Source: Desulfuromonas sp. AOP6 (GTDB taxonomy: Bacteria; Desulfobacterota; Desulfuromonadia; Desulfuromonadales; SZUA-540). Taken from it: DNA of 64,000 bases. Where the stretch lies: assembly GCF_009731355.2 (NCBI RefSeq), contig NZ_AP022810.1, positions 1,206,001 to 1,270,000 of the forward strand, given 5' to 3'. The translations under genes were made by a program, and so were the position numbers. Shown piece by piece: positions 9,133 to 18,285 of the stretch. The notes beneath the pieces are model-generated. The model was given only the letters and a program-made list of their open reading frames with translations, ran no database searches and was not told the DNA's origin. Each line of letters begins with the position of its first letter. The first letter of the stretch is position 1.

Positions 9133-11059
9133 TTTTGCCTGGAAGATTTTATTATGCCTCGTTACGGTCGGACTGGCTGCTTGCGCTCCGGCCGGACAGA
9201 AAGGGGCGTCCAAGGGGTGTCTCGATTGCCACCAGGAATACGCGAGCCGGTTTTCCGAAGGGAACAAACACAGACCTGTGGCTACGCAGGAATGTGGAGC
9301 TTGCCATCGCAACCATGGGCTGATTGGCGGCCTTTATCTGAAAAGAGAAGTACCCGAACTCTGCTTCGGCTGCCATGCGGACATCAATCCGGCCAGGGTC
9401 AATTACGCCGTTTCTCATCCGCCGGCTGACACAGGCGAGTGCCTGGCCTGCCACGATCCCCACAACGCCATACAACCAGGCCTTCTCAAAGACGCGGAAG
9501 AAACACTCTGCCTGACCTGCCACGGTACCGCCGCTTTTGCCGGGCAGCTCCGGCATGCGCCTCTGGCGAAGGGGTGCCGGACCTGCCACCAGGCCCATGG
9601 CAGTCAGAATCCTGATCTGTTATCCATGGACAAGGAGGCCCTCTGTGCCTCCTGCCATGACCTGCAGCATCAAAGTCATCGGAATAGGCACGGAGGCTAT
9701 GCCGTCGACAGGGGGTGCACGGAGTGCCACAATGCCCATACTTCTGACCAGAAGTTCCTTCTGAAGAAGTCCGTTCACGGGCCGGTGAAGGAGGGTACTT
9801 GTGGAGATTGCCACAATAGCGCCAATCTTGGCAGTGATGGACTGCCTGCGGCCGACATGGAATTGTCCTGTTACAGCTGTCACGGCGACAGAAAGGCTGA
9901 CTTTTCTGCAGCAGATGCCCATGCCGTCGTGCGCGACGGACAATGCCGGGCCTGTCATTCACCTCATGCCAGTGATTCCGCCTTTTTGGTGAGCGAGAAT
10001 GAAAAAACCCTTTGTTTCACCTGTCATACCTTTAAGTTCAATGAGCCTGGAGGTCCTCTGTCGGGCAGAACAAAAGGACACAGCCCGGTAGCGAGCGGGG
10101 ACTGTCTCAGCTGCCATACGCCTCATCGCGCTGAGGCCGGTCGGAAAGCCCTTTTGAACGCCCCGTCCGGCAGCCTGTGCGGGCAGTGCCATGACACGGC
10201 AACGTCTGCCCCGACCTATTCTCATCCCCCCGTGCACGAGGATGGCTGTCTGGGGTGCCACCAGCCCCATGAGAGCTCCGAGGCCGGACTGCTTCTTAAA
10301 GCTCAGCGCGATCTGTGCGCAGACTGTCATGAGGGTGTGCGTCAGGCCATGAAAGATACCCATCTGCATCGACCTTTTCTGAACGGCCGCTGCGGAGCCT
10401 GCCATGATCCCCACGGCGGCGACAGGGCCGCTTTCCTGAAAGGAGAAGGGGCCCAGACCTGTGCTCCCTGCCATCCTAAGCTTGAGGCGCAGCGGCAGAT
10501 TCCGGGGCGGCATGAACCTTTCAAGGCCGGTCAGTGCGCCGCCTGTCACCAGCCCCACTCCAGCGACCAGGCTTTTTTGCTGTCGGCGGAGGTTTCCACT
10601 GTCTGCCTGCAATGTCACCCAGGCCAGAAACCCGCGACGGGTGTTATGGGTAAACATCAAAACTGCGCCAGCTGCCATGCCCCCCACGGCAACGAAGGCG
10701 ATCACTACCTGCTGAAAAGCCTTCCCGAGTTGTGCCTTTCCTGCCATGACGTCGATCGCTTCTGGGTGCAGGGCGTGGCGCATGAACCGGCTGCGTCCGG
10801 TCAGTGTGGCGCCTGCCATGACCCCCACTTCCGTCGTGTCAAGACCTCTTTTAGCGCCATGGAAACCTGCTACGGCTGTCACAGTCTGTCACCAGCTGAC
10901 CTGGCCAAAACCCACAGCGGCATAAGGCCTGGGGATGAAACCTGCCTTGAGTGTCACGATCCGCACGGCGCCAGCAAGAAATCCCTGCTGCATCCCGTCG
11001 GGCATAAACCTTTCACGGACGGAGACTGTGCCGTCTGTCACCAGGGAGGCTCACGATGA
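9119..11059 (+). CDS. 26-heme c-type cytochrome lipoprotein
   Basis: 646 residues starting at ATG 9119, which overlaps the previous gene by 14 nt; an earlier in-frame ATG at 9065 would bury the signal. Lipobox LAAC (Cys about residue 21). I count 26 CXXCH motifs (first CLDCH, last CAVCH), arranged largely as repeats of the doubled-CXXCH module, in which CxxCHxPH and LCxxCH are separated by a stretch like LLKDAEET. The whole chain is essentially a heme wire of about 25 residues per heme. As a lipoprotein it should be anchored to the outer membrane, facing the periplasm or the exterior. A terminal or filament-loading electron-transfer role is inferred. The stop overlaps the next start (ATGA). 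Confidence 0.93.
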   Translation: MRRLDFAWKILLCLVTVGLAACAPAGQKGASKGCLDCHQEYASRFSEGNKHRPVATQECGACHRNHGLIGGLYLKREVPELCFGCHADINPARVNYAVSHPPADTGECLACHDPHNAIQPGLLKDAEETLCLTCHGTAAFAGQLRHAPLAKGCRTCHQAHGSQNPDLLSMDKEALCASCHDLQHQSHRNRHGGYAVDRGCTECHNAHTSDQKFLLKKSVHGPVKEGTCGDCHNSANLGSDGLPAADMELSCYSCHGDRKADFSAADAHAVVRDGQCRACHSPHASDSAFLVSENEKTLCFTCHTFKFNEPGGPLSGRTKGHSPVASGDCLSCHTPHRAEAGRKALLNAPSGSLCGQCHDTATSAPTYSHPPVHEDGCLGCHQPHESSEAGLLLKAQRDLCADCHEGVRQAMKDTHLHRPFLNGRCGACHDPHGGDRAAFLKGEGAQTCAPCHPKLEAQRQIPGRHEPFKAGQCAACHQPHSSDQAFLLSAEVSTVCLQCHPGQKPATGVMGKHQNCASCHAPHGNEGDHYLLKSLPELCLSCHDVDRFWVQGVAHEPAASGQCGACHDPHFRRVKTSFSAMETCYGCHSLSPADLAKTHSGIRPGDETCLECHDPHGASKKSLLHPVGHKPFTDGDCAVCHQGGSR

Positions 11060-12237
11060 GACAGGGCCTTGCTTTATACCTGTTGGCCATGGGCTTGATT
11101 TTTATCGCGTCAGGCGCGATGGCGGCTGAGAGCGGCGATTGTTATGGCTGTCATGACCGCCAGGCTTTCCAGGGCATAGTCGTGCATGCACCTGTCAAAG
11201 AGGGGCGCTGCAGTCTGTGCCATTCTCCTCATGTTGCCAAGGAAAAGGCTCTGCTGCGGACCTCCGAGGCCGAGCTCTGCCTGCAGTGCCATCAGGATGT
11301 CGGGCAAGCCGTGGCCAGAAGTCCCTATCCCCATGAACCAGTGGCCCGGGGTAAGTGTGTGACTTGTCATGCTCCCCACGCGTCAAATCATCGGGACTTG
11401 CTGGCAGGAAACCTATCGGATACCTGCTTTTCCTGTCATCAAGAGAGCCGCCGAACCTACGACTTTTCCCACAGGCCCTTTGTCGAAGGCAAATGTGACA
11501 GCTGCCACACCTCGCACGGAGCGGCGGATTCGCGTCTCATCAAAGCGGCGGACCCTCTCCTGTGTCTGGCCTGCCACCAGGACAGGGAGCGTCTGAAATC
11601 CAGGCATCTTGGCCGTAATCCGAGCGATATGTCCTGCCTGAAGTGTCACTCGCCCCATGGTGGCAGCCAAAAGACACTTCTGCGGTCCAGACAGCATGAG
11701 CCCTTTGCCCAAGGCCGGTGTCGCCAGTGCCATGCACAATCTAACAGCCCCTCACTGTGCCTGGGGTGCCACGAGCCAATCCTGCCGAGCTTTCAGCACA
11801 GTCATTCTCATCTGGTCGGCCAGGCTGGCGGCAATATCTGTCTGAGCTGCCATGACCCCCACGTGGGAGACGTCGCCGGCATGTTGCCAGCAAACCAGTC
11901 AAACGTATGCAGATCCTGTCACGCCGACACGTTTAACCGTCGTGCCAGCATGCTGCACCGGCATCCCCAATGGAATACCTGTTCCGATTGTCATGAACTG
12001 CACGGCAGTGATCATACGGCGATGTTAAAGGACGAGGTGGACGCTGTTTGTGGTCAGTGTCATGAAAAACACGTGAGTTTCACGCATCCCATCGGAGAGA
12101 AAGCCAGGGATCCGCGCAATGACTTGCCGATGACCTGCATTACTTGCCACGACTCCAATGTCGGCACCCTCTTCAAGTATCATCTCCGCGGGGGCGGCGA
12201 AAGGGGGCTTTGCATCGAATGTCACCAAAGTTATTGA
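11056..12237 (+). CDS. 16-heme c-type cytochrome, doubled-CXXCH family
   Basis: 393 residues with a signal peptide (cleavage after SGAMA) and 16 CXXCH motifs from CYGCH to CIECH, in the same doubled-motif repeat style as the upstream 26-heme protein (VHAPVKEGRCSLCHSPH, then LCLQCH). It has no lipobox, so it should be soluble in the periplasm or secreted. Its ATG overlaps the upstream TGA (11056-11059), so the two are translationally coupled and are likely partners in one electron-transfer chain. The C-terminal modules (CITCHDSNVGTLFKYH) are less repeat-like. The exact role is unknown. Confidence 0.93.
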   Translation: MRQGLALYLLAMGLIFIASGAMAAESGDCYGCHDRQAFQGIVVHAPVKEGRCSLCHSPHVAKEKALLRTSEAELCLQCHQDVGQAVARSPYPHEPVARGKCVTCHAPHASNHRDLLAGNLSDTCFSCHQESRRTYDFSHRPFVEGKCDSCHTSHGAADSRLIKAADPLLCLACHQDRERLKSRHLGRNPSDMSCLKCHSPHGGSQKTLLRSRQHEPFAQGRCRQCHAQSNSPSLCLGCHEPILPSFQHSHSHLVGQAGGNICLSCHDPHVGDVAGMLPANQSNVCRSCHADTFNRRASMLHRHPQWNTCSDCHELHGSDHTAMLKDEVDAVCGQCHEKHVSFTHPIGEKARDPRNDLPMTCITCHDSNVGTLFKYHLRGGGERGLCIECHQSY

Positions 12238-12259
12238 GAAGACGGCCAGGAGAGATGTC

Positions 12260-13156
12260 ATGATGAAACCTCAGAAAATCGGATCTCTGATGGCTCTGCT
12301 TATCGGCTTGGTCTGCTTGGGCGTGCCCGGGGCACACGGAGCCCAGCCCTGGGAACTGGCGCGGCAGATGACGGGGGCGGATGGAAGGACACGACTGGAG
12401 CAACCCCTTGAGTTGGGTTTCGATGCTGTCAATCGGCGATATTTTGTCGTCGATGGCCGGCACGGCGTGCTGATGTCCTTCGACGAGGAAGGAGGGCGAC
12501 TGGCGGCTTTCAATGCCGGCGGACAGATCCGCAAGCCTGTCGATCTTTTGCTGATCGATGCGAATCGCCTGTGGGTGGCCGATCGCTCCCTGAACCAGCT
12601 GCTTTATATCGATGTGCAGGAAAAGCAGGTCAGAGCCTTTTCGATCCGCCATCCGAACGGGGACCTGGTCTTTGTCGATCGTCTTGATCGCGACCGTCAG
12701 AGCCGCCTGCTGGTGCTCGATCGCCTCTCTGGCGCGATCTTGGTCCTCGACGATAATCTGCAGGTGTCACAAACCCTGGCAGGAGGAAAAGAGTTTCAGG
12801 GGTTTTCGGATTTCAAGGTAAAAGAGGATGGTATCTGGGCCCTCGACGGGCTGCAGAGAAGGGTTTACCATTTCGACGGCCAGGGTCGGCTGCAGAAGAC
12901 CATTGTTCTGGCGGGTGAACTTTCCTTTCCGGTGGCTATCGAGGTGGATGAGTCAGGCACCCTCTATATTCTTGACCGACATGCGGGCGATGTGCGCACC
13001 TTTGACGCGCAGGGACGCTTCAAAGCAGCCTTTCTGGTGAAAGGCAAAAGGGAAGGGCAGCTTTGGTATCCTGCCGCCCTGGCCTTTGACTGGGCCAGGC
13101 GGCTGTGTGTCGTCGACGAAGGCAACGCCCGAATTCAGATATATGAGAGAAAATAA
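12260..13156 (+). CDS. NHL-repeat beta-propeller protein, secreted
   Basis: 298 residues starting at ATG 12260 (a second ATG at 12263), with AGGAG about 7 nt upstream. A signal peptide ends near GAHGAQ. The mature part has repeated propeller blades such as LGFDAVNRRYFVVDG, VAIEVDESGTLYILDR and LAFDWARRLCVVDEGNARIQIY, giving roughly six blades. It sits between the 16-heme cytochrome and the first OmcS-like gene. NHL proteins adjoin OmcS-type genes in Geobacter (from memory), so it may act as a docking or assembly scaffold. Confidence 0.87.
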   Translation: MMKPQKIGSLMALLIGLVCLGVPGAHGAQPWELARQMTGADGRTRLEQPLELGFDAVNRRYFVVDGRHGVLMSFDEEGGRLAAFNAGGQIRKPVDLLLIDANRLWVADRSLNQLLYIDVQEKQVRAFSIRHPNGDLVFVDRLDRDRQSRLLVLDRLSGAILVLDDNLQVSQTLAGGKEFQGFSDFKVKEDGIWALDGLQRRVYHFDGQGRLQKTIVLAGELSFPVAIEVDESGTLYILDRHAGDVRTFDAQGRFKAAFLVKGKREGQLWYPAALAFDWARRLCVVDEGNARIQIYERK

Positions 13157-13215
13157 CCCATGGCGGAGCGTGAAATAGCGTGTACCGTCGATTCATGGTC
13201 TATCGTGGATATCTG

Positions 13216-14304
13216 ATGATTTTTGGGATGAGACATAGGGGAGTATGGCTTGGGGTGCTACTGGCCCTGGCCGCCGCGCCGTCAGCGCTTGCTGCCGTCA
13301 CTGGCTCCTGCTCCAACTGCCATACCATGCACTACAGCCAGGATGGCGGGATACTGAGCGAATGGAGCGGGCAGGGACCGCATCAGTCTCTGCTGACGAC
13401 TACCTGTATCGGCTGCCATACCGGCAGCAACAGAGGTGGCGACACTCCCTTCGTCTTTTCCATCTCAGCCCCCCTGTATGACAGCTATGGCGTTGAGATG
13501 GGTACCGATACTCTGGCCGGCGGCAACTTTTACTGGGTGACGCAGGCTGGCGGCGACAACCGGGGTCACAATGTGGCCGGTCTGGCGCCAGCCGACCCCG
13601 CTTTCCCTGTTCCCCCCGGGTTTGAGGGGGGCAGGGCGGCGGCGGATGGCAGTATCCCGGGAGGCGGTGGTTGGCCCGCTGGTCAGCAGGTCACCTGTGC
13701 CGGCGTGTACGGCTGCCATGGCAGCCATGCAGAAGCCCATTCCACGTCGGCGATCAAGGGGGGGCACCATAAAGGCCAGTCCGGCCATATTGTTCCTTCA
13801 GACCCCTTTACCGCGGACAGCGGTTACCGGATGCTGGTCGGGGTGGCCGGCAACGAGGATTCTGCCTGGGAGTATCAACCCACCCCGAGTCGACACAATC
13901 AGTACAAGGGTGTTGATTCACCAGAAGTCCTGACCGATCTGTCGACCATCGGTTCGATGTGCGCCCGCTGCCATGGACAGTATCACGATGGCAGCGGCAA
14001 TGTCGGTAGCCGTTCACCCTGGGTTCGGCATCCGACGGATTACGATATGGGCAACACGGCAGTGGCTTCCGAATACCGTGATTATGGCGGCAGCGGTGTC
14101 AATACCTACCAGGTCGGTGTTCCCCTGGCCTCCGTCGACGTCTCTTCGGTGCATGCCTCGGTGTCCTTTGCGGACGATGCCATCGTCACCTGTCTTTCCT
14201 GTCACCGCGCTCATGGGTCGCCCTGGTACAGGGCCATGCGCTGGGACTACGTGGGAAATCCCATGGGGGGAGGCTGCGCCATCTGTCACACGAGTAAGGA
14301 TTGA
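13216..14304 (+). CDS. OmcS-like filament cytochrome, copy A (5 CXXCH plus one CX5CH)
   Basis: 362 residues with a signal peptide ending SALAA. Motif order follows OmcS: CSNCHTMHYS, CIGCH, a FYWV..GHNVAG segment, a TCAGVYGCHGSH segment, CARCHGQYH with VRHPTD, CLSCHRAHG and a C-terminal CAICHTSKD. OmcS has six hemes; here the third site is CX5CH instead of CXXCH, and the same change is seen in copy B at 19209. OmcS polymerises into extracellular conductive filaments, so this is probably a filament or filament-like subunit (inference). The start is uncertain: GTG 13180 and ATGs at 13216 and 13228 are all in frame. It sits mid-operon, 3 bp before the next gene. Confidence 0.85.
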   Translation: MIFGMRHRGVWLGVLLALAAAPSALAAVTGSCSNCHTMHYSQDGGILSEWSGQGPHQSLLTTTCIGCHTGSNRGGDTPFVFSISAPLYDSYGVEMGTDTLAGGNFYWVTQAGGDNRGHNVAGLAPADPAFPVPPGFEGGRAAADGSIPGGGGWPAGQQVTCAGVYGCHGSHAEAHSTSAIKGGHHKGQSGHIVPSDPFTADSGYRMLVGVAGNEDSAWEYQPTPSRHNQYKGVDSPEVLTDLSTIGSMCARCHGQYHDGSGNVGSRSPWVRHPTDYDMGNTAVASEYRDYGGSGVNTYQVGVPLASVDVSSVHASVSFADDAIVTCLSCHRAHGSPWYRAMRWDYVGNPMGGGCAICHTSKD

Positions 14305-14307
14305 TTC

Positions 14308-15534
14308 ATGGCAACACACCGTTTGGCAGGAAAAAAAATGAGGATAGTCCGTCACCATTTTTACGCGGGCAAGCTGGCGCTAGAAGTGGCGATAATCTGC
14401 ACTTGGATTTTGGTGACGGCCCTGTCGACTTTTGCTGGCCCCTACGCCGACTCGGCGCACGGCAACTCCCCCGATGGTGTCTCAGGCTATGGAGTCAAGC
14501 GAGTCACCAGTCCACACAACGAGACCTATGCCCGAGGTAATTGCGGTCACTGCCACGAGCAGCACCTTGGTGCCGAGGAATTCCTGCTTTTCGCGCCGAA
14601 TAATCCGCCGACAGCCAGTCAGAATCTCTGTTTCGACTGCCACAGCAACGCATCGCTCAATGAGGGCACTCTCATCAACGCCAATTACAGTGCCACCTTC
14701 GGCGGGGCTATTCCTACCCATACCAGTATTGAAAGTGTTTTTTCATCCATCAGCCCCAATGCGTCCATCCATGATCTCAGTGCCGTCTCCACGGAGATTC
14801 AAAAGTACTGGCCAGAGACCTTCGGCCCCAGTTCCAATCCTTGCGCCGGCTGCCATAATCCGCATCGGGCTCAAAAAAACAATAATCCCGGTCCTTACAA
14901 TGCCAGTGTACTGCCCAAAACAGCCATCTCCCTGCCCGGCGACCATAACAGCTTGTGGGGGGACAGTTATGCCGAAAGCATGAAACAGTACGCCGAAAAC
15001 CAGGGCGGCGAGTACCGTGCTCCTTTCGCGGTGGGGGCCAACCCTGCCTTGATCTCCACTGCGCACGAGCCTGACCAGGTCAGTCGTCCTATCACCAGCG
15101 AGGAAGTCAAAGGGGCGACGACGCCCGATTACGCCACCTTCTGCCTGGCCTGCCATCAATACACCATGGGAACGGTGCGGGCCATCAGATGGGATCTTGA
15201 TTATCACGGCCCCGTCAACGGAATTAGCTACAAAAATGACAAGGGTGTTCGCATCGCGCCTTACACTTCGGATGGTACAACGTCGGGAACGGACATCTCC
15301 TATGGCACGGGTGGTGTCAACTTTATTCTCTCCTGTCTGGACTGCCATGAACCGCACGGCTCGGAAAACAGGTCGATGCTGCGAACCACGGTCAATGGCA
15401 AGACGGGCATCCAGATTGCCGTGACCGGTGAGTGGTACGCATTCTGTACGGGCTGTCATGCCTCGGACACTCACAAGACCTCGGGTGCATGCAATACTAA
15501 CGGCTGCCACACCCATGGAAGTACCAGATTCTAA
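14308..15534 (+). CDS. Multiheme c-type cytochrome (6 CXXCH plus one CX4CH)
   Basis: 408 residues starting at ATG 14308, with AAGGA seven bases upstream; ATG 14338 is an alternative. The N-terminus contains one hydrophobic export segment (about residues 24-43, ending STFAG). Heme motifs are CGHCH, CFDCH, CAGCH, CLACH, CLDCH and CTGCH, then CNTNGCH (CX4CH) close to the C-terminus. CX4CH is an established heme site in some cytochromes c3, so seven hemes are plausible. Long low-heme stretches between sites suggest a folded domain rather than a wire. The gene follows OmcS-like copy A by 3 bp. The role is unknown; it may be a partner of the filament cytochrome. Confidence 0.87.
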   Translation: MATHRLAGKKMRIVRHHFYAGKLALEVAIICTWILVTALSTFAGPYADSAHGNSPDGVSGYGVKRVTSPHNETYARGNCGHCHEQHLGAEEFLLFAPNNPPTASQNLCFDCHSNASLNEGTLINANYSATFGGAIPTHTSIESVFSSISPNASIHDLSAVSTEIQKYWPETFGPSSNPCAGCHNPHRAQKNNNPGPYNASVLPKTAISLPGDHNSLWGDSYAESMKQYAENQGGEYRAPFAVGANPALISTAHEPDQVSRPITSEEVKGATTPDYATFCLACHQYTMGTVRAIRWDLDYHGPVNGISYKNDKGVRIAPYTSDGTTSGTDISYGTGGVNFILSCLDCHEPHGSENRSMLRTTVNGKTGIQIAVTGEWYAFCTGCHASDTHKTSGACNTNGCHTHGSTRF

Positions 15535-15565
15535 AATCTCTGACTGGCCTTGGCCCTGGTGAACT

Positions 15566-16984
15566 ATGGACGGTTTTTCAAGAATAGCATTGGTGCTCAG
15601 TGTCATGGCCGCTGTGCTTCTCAGCGGTTGTCATCCAAACATTGGGCGGGAAGTGACGCGGCCTGCAATGGCGGGGCCTGGCCAGGCCCTGGTCACCCTT
15701 TACCTGGAGACGGTCGGCGCCGGTCCGGCCAATATTACTCTGATTCTTGCCGATGTGGAGGTCCTCCAGGAGGGGGTCTGGTTGCCCGTTGTTTCCGGCC
15801 CTGTCGAAGTTAATCTGGCGCGGGATCGGGAACGACAGACGCTGCTGGGCCTTGGTGTGCTCCCGGCCGGTCGCCACGAGCAGTTTCGTTTTCGCATTCA
15901 GGAGGTGAGACAGGGACGCCGGGTTCTGGCCCTGGCGAGCGAGCAAAGCCATGTTGTTCTGGAGGCCGGTGCCGGCATCCAGCTGGATGAAGGAGACAGC
16001 CATTGTCTTTTCCTGCGGTGGCAACTGGACGATTGCCTCGACAGTCAGGAACGCTTTGTCCCTCGTTTCAGTCTTAAAGCGCAGACCGAACCCTTGACCA
16101 GTGAACTGCTCTATGTCCTTTGTGATGACATCAATACGCTTTATCTGGCCCGTTCCGATCGGAATTTTATTGTCTATTCGCTCGCCGTGGATGGGCCCGT
16201 CAGCGACCTCAGTCTCGACAAGGAAAGGCAGCTTCTCTATATCCTCAGTCGCGGGGCGAGAGCCCTGCTGGTTTTCGACTGCCAGCGTAATCGTATAGTC
16301 GACCGTGTGGCGCTGCCCGTAACCGTCGATCCGCGCTATCTTGCTCTTTCCACGGATGGAATTCATGCTTTTGTATCCGATGCGGCCACGGACAGGGTTG
16401 TGAAGGTTGATTTACGCAGCGGCCAGTTGGTACAGCAGGCCAGTGTGGGCTATCGGCCTGGGCGCCTTATTTATTTTGACGATGGCAGTCTGGGACGGGT
16501 CGCGGTAAGTTCTCCCGGCTCACAGCAGGTCTTTATTCTCGATGCCCAATCCCTTTCCCTGGTTTCCGCCCTTTCCTCAGGGTTTCAGCCGGAGGGGTTG
16601 TTCGTGGCCGGCAGTGTCCTCTATGTCTGCGATCGCGGTAGTCAGACAGTCACTGCCTGGTCCCTCCGTTCCCGCTCCGTGCTCAGCCATATTCCGGTAG
16701 GACGGGAACCGGTATCTCTGGCTGGCGACGGCGGCGATAAGATTTATGTGGCCAACTATGGCGACCAGAATCTCTCCGTGATTACTCGAGGCCAGAATAT
16801 GGCGCTGCGACAGATTCCCGTCGGTCGTGGTCCTTATTCCTTCGCCTATCTCGGCCACCGCAACGTGCTGTATGTTGCCAACCGTCTTTCCCAAACGGTC
16901 ACTGCCCTGGATATCGCAAGTGAAAGGCCCTTTGCTACGCTTGCCCTTGGGGGAACCCCCCTGTTTCTGGCCGTGCAGGATTGA
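15566..16984 (+). CDS. Lipoprotein with DUF4382-like domain and YVTN-type beta-propeller
   Basis: 472 residues, lipobox LLSGC (Cys about residue 22). Residues about 40-160 form a beta-sandwich-like domain (ALVTLYLETV, LGVLPAGRHEQFRFRIQEV) resembling DUF4382. From about residue 180 there are seven propeller-like blades of the YVTN type, for example GDKIYVANYGDQNLSVI and RNVLYVANRLSQTVTALD. Such propellers serve as extracytoplasmic binding platforms. The gene is embedded among cytochrome genes on the same strand with short gaps, so it is probably an outer-membrane component of the same machinery. No enzymatic signature is seen. Confidence 0.82.
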   Translation: MDGFSRIALVLSVMAAVLLSGCHPNIGREVTRPAMAGPGQALVTLYLETVGAGPANITLILADVEVLQEGVWLPVVSGPVEVNLARDRERQTLLGLGVLPAGRHEQFRFRIQEVRQGRRVLALASEQSHVVLEAGAGIQLDEGDSHCLFLRWQLDDCLDSQERFVPRFSLKAQTEPLTSELLYVLCDDINTLYLARSDRNFIVYSLAVDGPVSDLSLDKERQLLYILSRGARALLVFDCQRNRIVDRVALPVTVDPRYLALSTDGIHAFVSDAATDRVVKVDLRSGQLVQQASVGYRPGRLIYFDDGSLGRVAVSSPGSQQVFILDAQSLSLVSALSSGFQPEGLFVAGSVLYVCDRGSQTVTAWSLRSRSVLSHIPVGREPVSLAGDGGDKIYVANYGDQNLSVITRGQNMALRQIPVGRGPYSFAYLGHRNVLYVANRLSQTVTALDIASERPFATLALGGTPLFLAVQD

Positions 16985-16997
16985 GGTGATGCAGACC

Positions 16998-18227
16998 ATG
17001 AAGCGCATTTTTCTAAAGCCTTTTTGGCGGATTCCTGACCGGCGTTATCACCGTCTGATCGTCCTTTTGGTCGCTTTGTCGCTGGGTGTCGCCATAATAT
17101 GTGGAGGCTTTGGCCAGAGCCGTGCGCTTGCCGAGGAAGGTGCCTGCCTTGGGTGCCACCAGGCGACCTGGGATCGGGACCTTGGTCGTTTTTATGTCCA
17201 TGCCCCTTTCATGGAAAAGAAATGCGGTCACTGTCATGTTGCCGCCTCTTTCAAGGAGCCGCAAGCCTCCGTCCCTGTACCACCACCGTCTGCTATTGAT
17301 TGGTTCCGTCGAAACAGGGTTCCTGCCAGCGATCATTGGTTCGCTTTTTCACCGAGTTTGGTCGCGGATCACCTCTGGATCGAAACAAGGGAAGGAAAAA
17401 AGAGTCAAAATCCCTATTATGTGAGTCTTCCACCCTTGGAGAGTCTGCCAGAGTTTGCCAACGACGGCGGGCCTCCGCAGATCGGCCGAGTCGAGGTTCA
17501 AGAGGTCAGCCTGGGAGTTTTCGTCTCGGCGCGCATCACCTGGACAACCGACGAGTTTGCCGATTCCTCCCTGCGTTTCGGATTAGGGAAATTGACTGAG
17601 GAATCAACCCGAGATTTCAACCTGCGGCAAAACCATGAGGTTATTCTCTCTGGCTTGGAGCGAGGGAAGGAGTACCTCTTCTCGGTTGTCTCGGAAGATG
17701 TGTTTGGTAACCGGGCTGTTTCCGTTCCGATGGCCTTTTCGACACACCGTAATCTTCCCTCCAATGAATCGGATGCAAAGACTTCAAGTCCATCTATGCT
17801 GAACTCTACCGAGTTGTCCCTGATCCACCGCCTGCATCGCGCCGGTGACCAATACCTCCTCCTGGTCGAGGCCCCTCAGCCTGTCACAGTTTCCCTCGGT
17901 AAAAACGCCGTTGCTGCTAAAGGGCCCAATCGCCTGGCCCAGACACCTCTAAATAGTGGTGACCCCACGCATCCTCCCTTGCAGGATGAAGTATTTCTCA
18001 ATATCAGTGTCTGCCTGAACTGCCATCAGAATATCAGCCAGGCCATGTCCCACCCCATTAATATTCTGCCGCCCAGGGGGATGCTCATTCCGCCCGAATA
18101 CCCGCTCCTTGCCGACGGCAGAATGACCTGTATGTCCTGTCACCTCCGGCATGGCTCAGACCTTCCCTTTCGTATGATCAAATCGTCGAGGAAAGAACTC
18201 TGTATCGGCTGCCATGTCAATTACTGA
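16998..18227 (+). CDS. Pentaheme c-type cytochrome with fibronectin-III-like insert
   Basis: About 409 residues. One N-terminal membrane or signal segment (LIVLLVALSLGVAII, then RALAEE) precedes two hemes (CLGCH, CGHCH). A heme-free middle holds an Fn3-like beta-sandwich at about residues 160-250 (VSARITWTTDEFADSSLRFG, then GLERGKEYLFSVVSEDVFGN). Three further hemes (CLNCH, CMSCH, CIGCH) lie at the C-terminus. The start at 16998 has GAGG 11 nt upstream; 16989 is an alternative with the motif too close. The adhesion-like insert suggests contact with another protein or with the filament. It is followed by the HAMP gene after 58 bp. Confidence 0.86.
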   Translation: MKRIFLKPFWRIPDRRYHRLIVLLVALSLGVAIICGGFGQSRALAEEGACLGCHQATWDRDLGRFYVHAPFMEKKCGHCHVAASFKEPQASVPVPPPSAIDWFRRNRVPASDHWFAFSPSLVADHLWIETREGKKSQNPYYVSLPPLESLPEFANDGGPPQIGRVEVQEVSLGVFVSARITWTTDEFADSSLRFGLGKLTEESTRDFNLRQNHEVILSGLERGKEYLFSVVSEDVFGNRAVSVPMAFSTHRNLPSNESDAKTSSPSMLNSTELSLIHRLHRAGDQYLLLVEAPQPVTVSLGKNAVAAKGPNRLAQTPLNSGDPTHPPLQDEVFLNISVCLNCHQNISQAMSHPINILPPRGMLIPPEYPLLADGRMTCMSCHLRHGSDLPFRMIKSSRKELCIGCHVNY

Positions 18228-18285
18228 GGGCGATTAATAGAATTGCTTCACTATCCAGATTACCCCTTCGGCGAGAGGAAAAATT

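Noticed and set aside
8242-9312. 356-codon minus-strand frame under the PPIase and 26-heme genes
   Set aside because: Antisense to two well-supported genes and without motifs or a plausible ribosome site.
10342-10882. Minus-strand frames across the 26-heme gene
   Set aside because: Created by the repetitive CXXCH codons (TGCCAC/TGTCAT read in reverse), not genes.
9119-12237. CRISPR or tandem DNA repeat suggested by regular short motifs
   Set aside because: The periodicity is the protein-level CXXCH repeat; the DNA units vary in sequence and length.
14743-15606. 287-codon minus-strand frame
   Set aside because: Opposite the 6-7-heme cytochrome; no domain, Arg/Val-rich shadow translation.
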